Source: Mytilinidion resinicola
Taxonomy: Eukaryota > Ascomycota > Dothideomycetes > Mytilinidiales > Mytilinidiaceae
Reading direction: 5' to 3'
NCBI RefSeq assembly: GCF_010093595.1
Contig: NW_022985437.1
Coordinates: 2,479,859-2,543,858, forward strand
Length of the DNA: 64,000 bases
The stretch's first letter is position 1. Every line of letters begins with the position of its first letter. The notes beneath the pieces are model-generated. The model was not told where the DNA came from. It did not search any database and worked only from the letters and a program-made list of their open reading frames with translations. Of the stretch, positions 9,896 to 20,737 are shown in pieces. The position numbers and the translations under genes are program-made.

Positions 9896-12209
9896 CTAGT
9901 AATTGATAGCCACTCGACGATGAGGGGGTTGGTTCGACTCATCATAAGCGTCGGTGCTATAGAACCACGCAAGCTTCTCTTGGATGGCATCCTCAGAGTA
10001 GGCTGCCGGATCCTGAGGCTTGGGTCTGAATTCAGGCTCCATAGGGTCGATGAAATGAGTGGAGTTATCGTAGCCCCAATTGCCGAGTTGAGTGACGTTG
10101 AACCCAACTAGCATGCTAGACGTTGGTTAGAACGTTTCTTTGAACGCTGGCTTAGAGTGTAGTACTTACTCATGGTCCTCGTGAATGAGGTTGTGGCAAT
10201 GGAACATGTACACGCCGTCCCATGGCGCGTACCAAGCGACGACCTGAGCGGTCCTAGTCTGGTCAGACGGGCGTACTCAGATGAAGTTTAGCGATCAGGG
10301 TTGACATACTCGCCAGCAGCCAGATACACCACGTCCTTCAACCCCGCTGCTTCATAAGGCAGAACCTTTCCACGGCCTTCGGTTCGTGACAGGATCTGGA
10401 AGTCGATGAGATGGATATGCACCGGATGGGTCCCCGCTCCTCCACTGTTATGCAGATTCCACACCTCCACAGACCCGCGTGCCGGTTTGGCAATGATGCG
10501 GTGTTCGATGTCGGCAAATCCGACGCCATTGATCTTCCAGGCGTCGCCGTCCCGCTCGAATTTGAAATCCTTGTCCGCTTTGCTCAAGTCTTTTGGAGGA
10601 AATGGCACCCGCCGGAGAGTCGATGGAACATCGCCATTGTTCGCTTGGCTGGAGACTTCGTTGCCAACTACAAATCGCATAACCTTGTCAGTGGCTGGGT
10701 AGTCTACAATCTCCGAAATGCCGACGCCGTTGTTGAGAGTGATGTTCTTGCCAGCGTAAGGGCTGAAGTCTACGACGAGGTCGTACCGCTCTCCTGGGGA
10801 TATCTCTAGATCATCTGTGCTGACAGGGTACCCGAGGAGACCTTCCTAGCATTAGCTCACACATGTGCTCGGTAAGAGAGGGGCCTCCTCACCGGAGTCA
10901 GAAGATATGACTTGGAAGGTAACGTTTTTGTTGTCTCCATCGACGCCGAGGGAGAGTATATATGCTATGAGAGATATTCATCGTCAGTTACAGAATTTTG
11001 CGAACATTAGAGTTAGGTTATATTACTTCGACTGAGTGAAGCGTCTAGAAGTCGGAGCCGGTATTTTCGAGGTTCAACGTTAAGATACGGCCACGGCTGA
11101 CCATTACTGTGGGATTATTAGCAAGTCCGAAGTCCTATAACTGTTTCTTGGTCGAGGGATTGGTACACGTGAATGATATCGCCCCAGAGGCCGGCTTGGT
11201 CAAACGACTCGAAATTCAATGTGCCATCGTAGTTGTAGTACTTGGCCGTTATTGCCAAAGGAACGTCGTAGTTTCCACTGGGGAGTCCAAGAGAGTCTTC
11301 CTCATCATCACTAATGATGTAGACGCCTTCTTGCCCCTTATAGGCATTGTCTGCAGTGATATACTCCGCATGGTCCTATATCAAGGTCAGCAAGCTCATT
11401 GCGCTAGAAATTACCCTGCCACTGGAGTTTTGATAAGATTTAAGACAGTCAAGAGCGACTTACATGGTACCACAGGGTCCTCGCGTTCTGTCCGTTAGGA
11501 TAATAGTAGTCCTGGCTCAAATTAGACATGCTAATGAGGATGTGTTGCGTAATTACCTTGTACTCGCCTGGCTTCGTTGTGTCCGCTGCCCATCCATCAA
11601 AAGGCGAGCGGTCTTCAAGTCTCTAGTCAGCGCGAAGTTTAGTAAGTCACAAGGACTTCAAGACTTACCGTACTGGCCGTGGACATGAACCGAATTTTCA
11701 ACATCCGCATTGTTGCTGAATCTGACGACAGCCTCTGTGAACGTGTCGGTAAGTTACAAGATCATTTGAGGCTGTTTCACAGCCCGTGGTATCAAGGATA
11801 AATAATCATTCACATACCTCTGCCTTTCCGCATTTGGAATGTTGGACCTGGAGACGTCCCATCGTATCCAACAAGTGGGGTCGCTTTGAGATTTGGGTAT
11901 ATTTGTTGCTCAAAAGGCTTGATTGTGACTTCGTAGTAATCGATGGTGGCTCCAGCAGTGGCGTTGGTCCACGTTCTGAAAGGCTTCATTAATGGTTCTT
12001 CTAGCAACGAGGGCCTTTATCACCTACGTCTTGACGTTTGCTGTAGGAGGGATGGGCAGAGGATATTCAAAGATCCATGTGTATTCTGGACTATACCAAT
12101 CCCTTTTCGTGAGTGCACGGCGTGAGTCAGTTGGCAGTGCAGCGGCCAGCGTCTCTAATGTGAGGATGCCAAGTAGGAGAATAAACGATGGGAGGGCTGT
12201 GTTGAACAT
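9896..12209 (-). CDS. Secreted multicopper oxidase, bilirubin-oxidase type
   Basis: Oxidises phenolic or tetrapyrrole-like substrates with reduction of O2 to water; probably extracellular. Eleven exons were rebuilt: 12028-12209, 11818-11975, 11669-11734, 11557-11612, 11464-11511, 11167-11375, 11027-11106, 10893-10964, 10310-10841, 10170-10253, 9896-10115. They give 568 aa with phases agreeing throughout. The N-terminus is a signal peptide (MFNTALPSFILLLGILTL..). Copper ligands are HVHG (130-133), WYHDH (168-172), HPVHIH (429-434) and HCHNLIHEDHDM (486-497). The axial Met and the HEDHDM ending point to the bilirubin-oxidase/CotA-like branch rather than plant-type ascorbate oxidase or classical laccase. 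The fusion of domain 1 to YYYPNGQNARTLWYH fits a three-cupredoxin layout. Exact substrate cannot be told. No secondary-metabolite genes adjoin it except the broken PaxB-like gene 1.4 kb away. Confidence 0.9.
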
Positions 12210-14573
12210 GGTGGGCAAAAATGAGATACGAGACCGGAAAATTGGGAGGCTCTTGCAGGCCCAAAACTCAAAGAAGGGTGTTGCTGGTAATGGGCACAGT
12301 TTGTCTAACTCCCCGTACGTAGAGCACACTTATACCTATCCCGCGGGCCCAATGGCACCGCCACTTTCTCCTCGGTGGACGTCATTTAAAATATGCCGAC
12401 CGGCGGCTGCTTGCTTTTGCGGAAATCAGATGGTATACCAGGAAGAGGGATGTTGGGTACAGATCTCTGCCATTGCTGGGTCATTTGAGCGCCGCCACAT
12501 TGGGAGATTAGATCACTGCAGGCACGGAAAGACGGCGAGACGGCTTTGAAGTACCGAAGGATCGATTTCTCGTCGGAACCCCACATCCCAGGGATGGAGG
12601 AGGGATGTGACCAAGAGGGTCTGTGGTCGTGAACAGCGAAAGCGCACTAGTGTTGATTTTCTTGTACTCCCTGATCAGCCACGCGCAGTCTGTGAGTGAG
12701 ACCCGCATATGGGAAAAGCGATGACGGGAAGAGAACGATCGCTTTTAGCTTGAAAAACATGATGTAAGATACATAGGAATGTGCGCCTCGCAGTTGACGT
12801 TGAAAGATGAAAAATATTCTCACAATAGTCCTGCAAGCGGAAAACGCGGTGACAGCCAAAGATGAAGTCTCCGTTCGGGACCGAATGGACTAAGCCAGTC
12901 CGCCATGCAGTAACAAAGTTACACAAGAAGCTAGGGAGACCCATGGGATACAGCATGAGCCCGCTCGGGTATCTTATCGAAGAACGGACGCCGAGAATAT
13001 CTGCAGGATCGGAATATTCCTTGTGGAAATTTGGCTTGCCTCCACCCAGGACTGTGGTGAGAATGGCGTTCCTTTGCAGTCCGTGAAAGCAGAGACACAT
13101 GGCAGCAGTCACAAAAAGCTTGACACAATGTATAGTGCTGCGATGGCCAGAGCATGTCCTCCTGCAGGTGTAGTGTGCGCATCACCATGCGTGGTTGACG
13201 TTGACGAGCGGAGGCTCTCCACCCTTCCTCCGACTACCAATCGTTCTCCTCCACACGACAAAATTGTGGACGCACCTCATCGCACGACGCTCAGTTCGAG
13301 ACAAAATGACCCTCGAGACAGTGAAGTTTGGCCGCAGTTCCGTCACCGAGTTTCGACGGGCGTAACACAAGCCATGTCAGGGAAGCCTCGAGCATCCTCA
13401 TCCAGAGCTCTATTCAAGTATCTTCCAAGGCGGAATGGCTGTCCAATCTTACCCTTTCGCCTATCTGACTATCATTCGTCCCTGCATTAGGTGGGTAGTG
13501 CCGTGGATGGCAGCGAATCTGATGGATTTGCGTTCTTGCCAGTCACCTCTCAAACCTCACGGAACATGCGGGTGGCGGCGTGTCTCAGCTAGCGCCCTTC
13601 GGCCTGCAACTCCGTGATTAGAGCATGGCTGTTGCATCCGGACTGCAAAGAGTGTGCGCCACCATGAAGACATTTTTCTCCTTACTGAGTACCTAGTGTA
13701 TTGACGCCCCTACTCTCAGCTATTTCGTGGAGTACCACTCGCGGCATTTTCTGTCGAACGTGGCGACGCGTATGTCACCCCGAGAAGGATGCAATGGCGC
13801 TGTGCCATTGGAAAGCCTGGCGTGCCCGTTCTCCATTCTCGTCCGAAGTCGCATCGGTGCCGTGTTTTCAGAAGGCCGATAGCAGTACGCTTCGGTGCTG
13901 AACTGCAGCAGAGACTGAAACATACAGCTCGACCGCGCTCAGAGCGATATCCTCGAGAAACGCCTCCAATGGGGTTCCTCATAGCGCAAGGCAGTACCTC
14001 GATAGTCTGTGACATCGCTGTCGTCATTACGACGACAACACCAGGATTTCCAGGTACTCCTGAATCTAAATGTCTCTGAGATGAAGCCAGAGAAGCCTCT
14101 GCTGTTACTGCCGGAAAGCTTGTCAGGAGACTGGAAAGCTTGTTATAAGAGAAAGACATACGACATAGCCCGGGATTTTGCCGATTCGACATAGAAAGTG
14201 CTGTGTTGATCCTCAAAAGACTGCCAGCTATCTCCCTCCTGATGCAAGCCTCCTATTTCTATAAATTTGCCTCATACGAGGGACTTAATATTAAGGTGGC
14301 CAGGCATAGTGACTTTACTCATGACGGAATGAACAACTTCTCCTATACATACCAGCACGCAATTCAAGAGCTATTTCAACTACATTCCTTACACACGTAT
14401 TCATTGCTCATGCTGTATGGGGGTATCTATAATTAAGAGAATTTCAAGGCACACCAATGCCCATTGAAAAATCGCCACATGCCTCCGCCTATTGAGGTCA
14501 ATCAGCAGTCGAAGAACCGATATGCTTTGTGAAAACATTGGCATTCCACCAGTGTTGTTGCTCGATTATGTTA
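12210..14573. other. Intergenic, 2.4 kb, no supported gene
   Basis: The region contains the oxidase promoter and the 3' flank of the RING gene. Several ORFs of 60-166 codons occur on both strands, the longest on the minus strand at 12675-13112 and 13716-14216. None has a motif or consistent splice structure that I can defend. Confidence 0.4.
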
Positions 14574-15576
14574 TCAAGCCGCTTTTGGGGTCGCCGATTT
14601 CCTAGGTTGAGTAGCTAGACCCCTCATCATGAGAAGTGGAATAATGTCAGCGGTCTTGGTCCGATTGATGAGCTTTCGGCACACAGGACACTGCGATCGT
14701 CTAGGTTCTGGGACGCCACTTCGGTTCTCTCCCGCTATCAACGCTTCCATGAGGCATGCGTGGCAGAACAAATGACCTGGGTTTGTTAGCACAGGAGGAC
14801 TTTGCATAGGGTAAGCAGAACGTACCACACGAGGTAGCGGTGATATCCGTCGGTGTGTCCATGCAAATTACACATGTAAGCGTCGACATCTTCAGCGGTT
14901 TCTCGGCGGGGCGTTCCTGCGCCTTCACCTGCTCCAGCCGCTGCTTCTGGAGGGCATTCTGTAGAACGGTTTTGTCGTTGTCGTCGTCTATGAGGTCAAC
15001 CTCTTCGATGGGACTGTCTCTTGTTCCTGAGACACGCGAGCTTGTTCCGTCATTCCGCCGGTGCCGCTTCGTGGAGGGTCCCTCGACCGATTCAGGACTG
15101 GAATGAAGGGCTGTATTGCGCTTGGGTGCACGTCGAGGATTCGGGGGTGGCGAAGACGGAGAAGACGGGTCGTGGGTGAGGTCTACATAGCCGTTTGGCA
15201 ACCGGGCGCCCGACATGCTGAAGGCAGAGCCCGACGGTAATGCGGGCGAATGGGCTCTTGGCGAGGGAAGTCTGCGCGGAGAGGGCCAGGCCGGAGGCGA
15301 GAAGAACCTGTCTGTGCCGCTGCTGTTCGTGGGGTTCAGGATCGTGTCGAAGTGACGGAGACGTGAGGCGGTCGGGGCGGAGGCGAGGTCGGAGAAGGCG
15401 TCTTGGAAGTAGTCGTCGGTGAAGGGCGGCGTCTCAGGCTGAGAGCTGGACTGCGAGGCGGAGTGGTAGCTCGAAGAGTGGTGAAGGAGGGGGCGAACAG
15501 TGGAGGAGTTGGAATTGGGGTTGGGGAGACGGCGGCGAGGGTGGACAGAGGGCTGTGGCGGATCAGAGTCAGACAT
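14574..15576 (-). CDS. RING-finger protein, SUMO-targeted ubiquitin ligase (Slx8/RNF4-like)
   Basis: Two exons (14826-15576, 14574-14776) splice GTACGT..CCCAG to give 317 aa. The first 230 residues are Ser/Pro-rich and disordered, with acidic/hydrophobic stretches such as GYVDLTHD and EEVDLIDDD that resemble SUMO-interacting motifs. The C-terminus is a C3HC4 RING: C235, C238, C250, H252, C255, C258, C280 and C283 (CVICMD..TSCGHLFCHACL..CPVCRK). The Gly-His joining the two halves is restored only by splicing. Small size, C-terminal RING and SIM-like motifs resemble yeast Slx8 and fission yeast Slx8/Rfp. Expected role is nuclear ubiquitylation of SUMO-modified proteins in genome stability. The ligase class is inference; the RING is certain. 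Confidence 0.8.
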
Positions 15577-15928
15577 CGCTGGGTGTAGACTTCATGGAGC
15601 ACAATGGACAGGAGGACGCTGGAGGAGCACCGGCAGACATTCGGCCTCTTCTGGCTTTAGAAGCATGGCATGGCACCCTACGTCTCGGCCAGCGGCGTGG
15701 ACGTGCCCAGTGCAGAGTCCGGCTGAAACGCGCGCCCTAGGAAAGCACTAGAGCTGTTTCGCGTCAAGCTGGAGGTCAGCCCTCCCGCCCGCAAAGGAGG
15801 CCTCGACTCATGACGAACTCGTCTCCATCCTCCTCATTCATTCACCCACGCCAACCACTATCGCCGCCTCCCCACCCCGGCTTCGCGCGCTCTGCTATGC
15901 AGTGACTGGTGTGTCGCGCAGGTCCACA
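15577..15928. promoter_or_regulatory. Divergent promoter between RING and Pol gamma genes
   Basis: The two start codons face away from each other with 352 bp between them. The interval must hold both promoters and 5' leaders. No TATA box or named binding site was identified. Confidence 0.6.
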
Positions 15929-18900
15929 ATGCGCAGAAGTCGGCCAGGTGTCGCTGCCTTCAAGCTCGTCACCCGCCCGCGATGCGCCCACGCGCAGCCC
16001 TCCCCTCTCTGCCTCGCTCGAAGAGCATACGCAGTCGCCGATGCGTCGCGGACAGATAGTGAAGCCGACTCGAGACACGCAGGCCTCGCCGGTGCGACCT
16101 GCCCGGCCTCTCTGCCTCGTGCGCCTGCTGACTGTTTGCTAGTCCCCACCGAAGCACGCTTCAACGAGATAGGCGTCCAGCAACTGAGCAGCCATGTCCA
16201 GGCCCAGATATTCCCGGGCGCCTCGACCTCACCTCCCCCCGAGCTCGTTGCTCTATCAAAGGACCACCTGAGCCGCCATGACTTGCTTGGGAAGAACCAA
16301 GACTCGACGCCCCCCGTGGGCTTGGATCTTCCTGAACTGCAAGGCTCTTCCCTCGATGAACACTTCTACAAGCTTGGGATGGATGCTGCGGAGCCCTTCT
16401 TAGGCCTTGCAAAAAAGTATGCTTGGGCAAACTCGCCCCCCAAGCCGCGAAAATGGATCAAGAGAAGTGGATGGACAAAGTACTGCAGCGACGGCACCAC
16501 AGAAGCAGTAGACACACCGAACGAGAGCATGCTCACTTTTGACACTGAAGTCATGTACAAGGAGACCTCATTTGCGTGTATGGCTTGCGCCGCAAGTCCC
16601 ACCGCCTGGTATGCCTGGATATCGCCCTGGCTTCTTGGAGAGACGGAAGATGATCGCCATCTGATTCCTTTGGGTGACCCTACACAGCCACGGATCATTG
16701 TCGGACACAACATTGGATACGATAGGGCGAGGATAGCGGAGGAGTATGACATCAAGCAGTCAAAAAACTCGTTTGTGGATACGATGTCTCTACATGTAGC
16801 TTCCAACGGGATGTGTTCGAGGCAAAGACCTTCATGGATGAAGCACAGGAAGTCACGAGAGCTGAGAGACAAGCTCGCAACTTCAGACGAAAGTGCAGAC
16901 TTATCTGCTCTACTGGAATCTGGCGCGCTTTCAGAAGAAGAGGAGGAGCTATGGATAGGCAGGAGCGCCATTAATTCACTTCGGGACGTAGCGAAATTTC
17001 ATTGCAATATCACCATCGACAAGGCTCGAAGAGAGTACTTTGGAGAATTAGATCGATCTGGAATTAGGTCAAAACTCGACGAGCTGCTAGATTACTGCGC
17101 TGCGGATGTCGAGATAACACACCGGGTCTACCAAAAAGTATTCCCCCTCTTCTTAGAGACGTGCCCGCATCCAGTCAGCTTTGCGGCGCTACGATTCTTG
17201 TCTGCCGAAATTCTTCCTGTCAACGAGACTTGGGATGCGTATCTTGCAAACGCAGAAGCCACTTATCAAAAACTTTCAACCGCAGTTCTGGAGCGGCTGG
17301 TGAATCTTGCTGAAAAAGCATTGGAAGTTAAAGGTAATCCAGAAAGCTACGAAAACGACCCATGGCTGAGCCAGCTGGATTGGTCGGGCCAAGAAATCAA
17401 GATGGTGAAGGGAAAAAAGAAGAACGATCCACCAAGGCCGGCCGCTCGACAGAAGAAACCGGGAATGCCAAAATGGTACAAGGATCTCTTTGCGAAAAAT
17501 GACGCCCCGATCAGTATCACCGTCCGAACACGTATAGCACCTGTGTTGTTACGTTTAGCATGGGACGGCCACCCATTAGTCTGGTCAGATAAGCACGCAT
17601 GGACGTACCAGGTTCCAAAGGACGAAGTGTTCATGTACACCAGTGCAGGAATAAAAGAGCTGGATATGTCAGAAGAGGAAGACTTGAAGTTACGGGATGA
17701 CCGGAAACACGCTTACTTTAAGATACCCCATAAAGACGGGCCTATTGCTAGATGTGGGAACCCACTGGCTAAAGGATACCTACAATACTTTGAGAAAGGC
17801 AAACTTACTTCCCAATACTCGCTAGCGAAAGAGGCTTTGGAGATGAACGCCTCATGCTCATATTGGATCAGTGCACGAGATCGAATCGTGTCGCAGATGG
17901 TCATCTATAAAGACGAACCTGTTGGCGTGGTCTCCGCTAGTGGAGAGCCGAGCAGCAGAAAAACAGGATTTATTCTTCCGCAAGTCATACCCATGGGAAC
18001 TGTTACACGGCGAGCTGTAGAAAACACATGGCTTACAGCTAGTAACGCTAAGGGTAACCGCGTTGGGTCCGAACTCAAAGCCATGATTCAGGCTCCGGAA
18101 GGCTATTGTTTTGTTGGTGCAGACGTTGACTCCGAGGAGTTATGGATTGCTAGTCTCGTCGGCGATGCGCAATTCAAACTGCACGGCGGTAATGCCGTTG
18201 GATTCATGACTCTCGAAGGCACAAAAGCTGCAGGCACAGATCTTCATTCTCGGACTGCTGGAATCTTAGGAATATCCAGGAACGACGCGAAGGTATTCAA
18301 TTACGGCCGGATCTACGGCGCAGGACTTAAGTTCGCCTCAACCCTTCTTCGGCAGTTCAATCCAAGTCTCAGTGAGAGCCAGACCTCTCAGACTGCACAG
18401 AACCTGTACACCGAAACGAAGGGCAAAAAGACGACCAGACGGACGCTGCATGAACGGCCGTTCTGGCGTGGAGGCACAGAGTCATTCGTGTTCAACAAGC
18501 TCGAAGACTTTGCAGAGCAGGAGCGGCCTCGGACACCAGTTCTAGGAGCTGGCATAACTGAAGCTCTCATGCGCCGGTATCTCACTAAGGGAGGTTTCAT
18601 GACATCGAGGATCAATTGGGCTATTCAATCCTCCGGTGTTGACTACCTCCATCTCTTGGTCGTTGGCATGGACTATCTCACCAGAAGGTACAACCTGAAC
18701 TGTCGTCTGGCCATCACAGTGCACGATGAAATACGATATCTCGTCAAAGAGGAGGATAAATATCGGGTGGCAATGGCATTGCAGGTTGCTAACGTGTGGA
18801 CGCGAGCTATTTTCTCGCAACAAATGGGTATTAACGAGCTACCGCAATCGTGTGCCTTCTTTTCAGCTGTCGACATCGATCATGTATTGCGGAAAGAGGT

Positions 18901-19408
18901 GGATATGGATTGTGTCACGCCCAGTCATCCGGACAAGATTCCTCATGGAGAGAGTCTTGACATCGCGACGCTTCTGAATAAGGGCACTTTGGCCAGACTA
19001 GATCCAGCTATTGTACCGGAAGCACCACCGCAGCTGGAGAAATATGCGGAAATGTTTTCTCCAAGAGATCCTGTTATGGCGGCCGTCAACACTAGCGCTA
19101 CTAGTCTAGCATACTTGAAAGCACAGATTACGGCCGACGACAAGGAGCTTCGAGATATCGTCAAGGAGACCCGTCCACCGCGGGAGTATACCCCTAGGAA
19201 AACTACTAGGAGGTCAGCCGAAGACAAAGAGATAGACCAAGGGATGTCTCGATCATTCCAGCAGCAATCGGCCCGCTTGATGCCTGTTGACGAGCCTTGG
19301 ACAGCGCACAGGTTCAGCAAGAACTGGGAGGGGAAGCGGACGCCTGGCTGGCATCAATTGACCAACCAAAGCCACGCAGCGGGGTCGAGGTTTGTTGGCC
19401 GGCCCTAG
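15929..19408 (+). CDS. MIP1: Mitochondrial DNA polymerase gamma
   Basis: Replicates and proofreads mtDNA. A single uninterrupted frame of 1159 aa from the first in-frame ATG. The preceding GTG-started extension is unlikely to be used. The N-terminus is rich in Arg and Ala without acids (MRRSRPGVAAFKLVTRPRCA), as for a matrix targeting peptide. The 3'-5' exonuclease motifs are LTFDTEV (Exo I, about D205/E207), VGHNIGYDRAR (Exo II, about 257) and YCAADVEITHRVY (Exo III, about 389). Family A polymerase motifs are GADVDSEELW (motif A, about 730), RNDAKVFNYGRIYGAG (motif B, about 784) and VHDEIRY (motif C, about 932). All catalytic residues look intact. Length is close to yeast Mip1, which also has a fungal C-terminal extension. 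It is divergently paired with the RING-protein gene. Confidence 0.97.
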   Translation: MRRSRPGVAAFKLVTRPRCAHAQPSPLCLARRAYAVADASRTDSEADSRHAGLAGATCPASLPRAPADCLLVPTEARFNEIGVQQLSSHVQAQIFPGASTSPPPELVALSKDHLSRHDLLGKNQDSTPPVGLDLPELQGSSLDEHFYKLGMDAAEPFLGLAKKYAWANSPPKPRKWIKRSGWTKYCSDGTTEAVDTPNESMLTFDTEVMYKETSFACMACAASPTAWYAWISPWLLGETEDDRHLIPLGDPTQPRIIVGHNIGYDRARIAEEYDIKQSKNSFVDTMSLHVASNGMCSRQRPSWMKHRKSRELRDKLATSDESADLSALLESGALSEEEEELWIGRSAINSLRDVAKFHCNITIDKARREYFGELDRSGIRSKLDELLDYCAADVEITHRVYQKVFPLFLETCPHPVSFAALRFLSAEILPVNETWDAYLANAEATYQKLSTAVLERLVNLAEKALEVKGNPESYENDPWLSQLDWSGQEIKMVKGKKKNDPPRPAARQKKPGMPKWYKDLFAKNDAPISITVRTRIAPVLLRLAWDGHPLVWSDKHAWTYQVPKDEVFMYTSAGIKELDMSEEEDLKLRDDRKHAYFKIPHKDGPIARCGNPLAKGYLQYFEKGKLTSQYSLAKEALEMNASCSYWISARDRIVSQMVIYKDEPVGVVSASGEPSSRKTGFILPQVIPMGTVTRRAVENTWLTASNAKGNRVGSELKAMIQAPEGYCFVGADVDSEELWIASLVGDAQFKLHGGNAVGFMTLEGTKAAGTDLHSRTAGILGISRNDAKVFNYGRIYGAGLKFASTLLRQFNPSLSESQTSQTAQNLYTETKGKKTTRRTLHERPFWRGGTESFVFNKLEDFAEQERPRTPVLGAGITEALMRRYLTKGGFMTSRINWAIQSSGVDYLHLLVVGMDYLTRRYNLNCRLAITVHDEIRYLVKEEDKYRVAMALQVANVWTRAIFSQQMGINELPQSCAFFSAVDIDHVLRKEVDMDCVTPSHPDKIPHGESLDIATLLNKGTLARLDPAIVPEAPPQLEKYAEMFSPRDPVMAAVNTSATSLAYLKAQITADDKELRDIVKETRPPREYTPRKTTRRSAEDKEIDQGMSRSFQQQSARLMPVDEPWTAHRFSKNWEGKRTPGWHQLTNQSHAAGSRFVGRP

Positions 19409-20737
19409 AGTCAGAAAGAGGCAGTGTTGTACGTTTGTTGTTTTTGTGGATGACGCTGTATTGTACCATACGGAGGAGCGTTTTATTGGAGTTTCGGCCG
19501 ATACGGTACGGACTAGGCGTTTGTTGGGCATCTTTGACAACGGCTGTACTCGTATCTCTGCTTATAGGGCCGTATCTTATTGTGTAGATATTTGGCCATG
19601 TAGAGATAGATATTGGGCTGGGTGGCGGAAGAGGCGGATCTAAAATGGTGGTTCAGTCACTGGAGGGCTGCAAAACATCAACACCGATTCAACAGTCTAA
19701 CAAGAATCGTATAATCAACGTGTAACACTGCGTGGCATATATCAGTCTGTGTGCACTTATCTACTATAAACTGCGCTGGCATACACACGCTGGTCTGCTG
19801 GTATTGATTGTCTCTCGAGCTCGTGACATGTATATGCGTACACCCCGACGCTGTTTGACGTGCTGCAATACGTCTTCTCGTATATGGACGGTACGCAAAT
19901 CGAAGCCGAGCCAGTAGACGGCAACACTCGTCGCGTCGCCCGGAAGATTGAACTCAGAACGACGATCCGGCGTCTTGCGTTGCAAATGTCTCGGTGAGGT
20001 TGCGTCCACGAGAGTTCTGAGGTTGTCTCGAGACTGGCGGGACGCGCTCCGGCTGCTTCCGGCCGTTGGTGCCGCATCTTGCAATTTGGATACAGGGTCG
20101 GAGCGAGAGCAGAGGTCGCTGTCTCTGGAGGAGGGCTTCGGGCAGATATGTCCTCCGCCTTCAGACGTGCCCCTCAAAACATTCACCCATCAGATTCACC
20201 ACCAGATTCACAGATGCGCCCATGCGGCTCAGCACCAGCCCTACCGGCCTGCGCCGAGATATCTCCAATTGGCAGCAGGGTACCCGGGGATCGGCCAAGT
20301 GGCGTGTTCGGTGGTCTGATGTTGCTGCTAGGCCCCCTCGATGCTGCCGCCGTGGCCTGACATCGTCAACCTCCAACACCACGCAAAGCAGTCCTCTTTT
20401 CTCCCCCCGGTTGCTGACCGCTCCAGTCCTGCTCTCCGCTCCCGCCGCCAATCACCCTCCTGCTGCCAGCGCTGGCCCGGTGCGTGCCCTGCTGCGCGCT
20501 CCCCGGGTGCGGCAATCGAGCCCTGACGTCCAGCTTCAGCTTGCCGACTGCGTCCGTGTTGCAACCGTCCCAAGATCTCTCAATCAGCCCATCTCATCGC
20601 CAGGCCATGTGCTAGCCCTGCTCTGCTCCCTCTTTGGTAAGACTCCTGCGAAGTCCAGCTTCATTCATCTTTCTGTCTCCTCCATACCAAAACTCCGTTG
20701 CGCTCTTGCGCCGCTGCCGTCCGATCCAGCGTGCACC
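19409..20737. other. Intergenic region and 5' leader of SREBP gene
   Basis: About 1.3 kb without a supported gene. The last 600 bp are CT-rich and GC-rich, as expected for a long leader of the bHLH gene downstream. ORFs here are short and compositionally biased. Confidence 0.4.

Noticed and set aside
12675..13188. Two overlapping minus-strand ORFs upstream of the multicopper oxidase (145 and 85 codons)
   Set aside because: One reads like plausible protein in places, but I could find no family motif, no consistent splicing between the frames and no good start, so no gene is called.
13716..14216. 166-codon minus-strand ORF
   Set aside because: No domain, no signal peptide, unusual composition and overlapping ORFs in other frames.
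15902..15928. GTG-initiated extension of the polymerase gamma frame
   Set aside because: A non-ATG start is unlikely; the ATG at 15929 begins a good mitochondrial targeting sequence.
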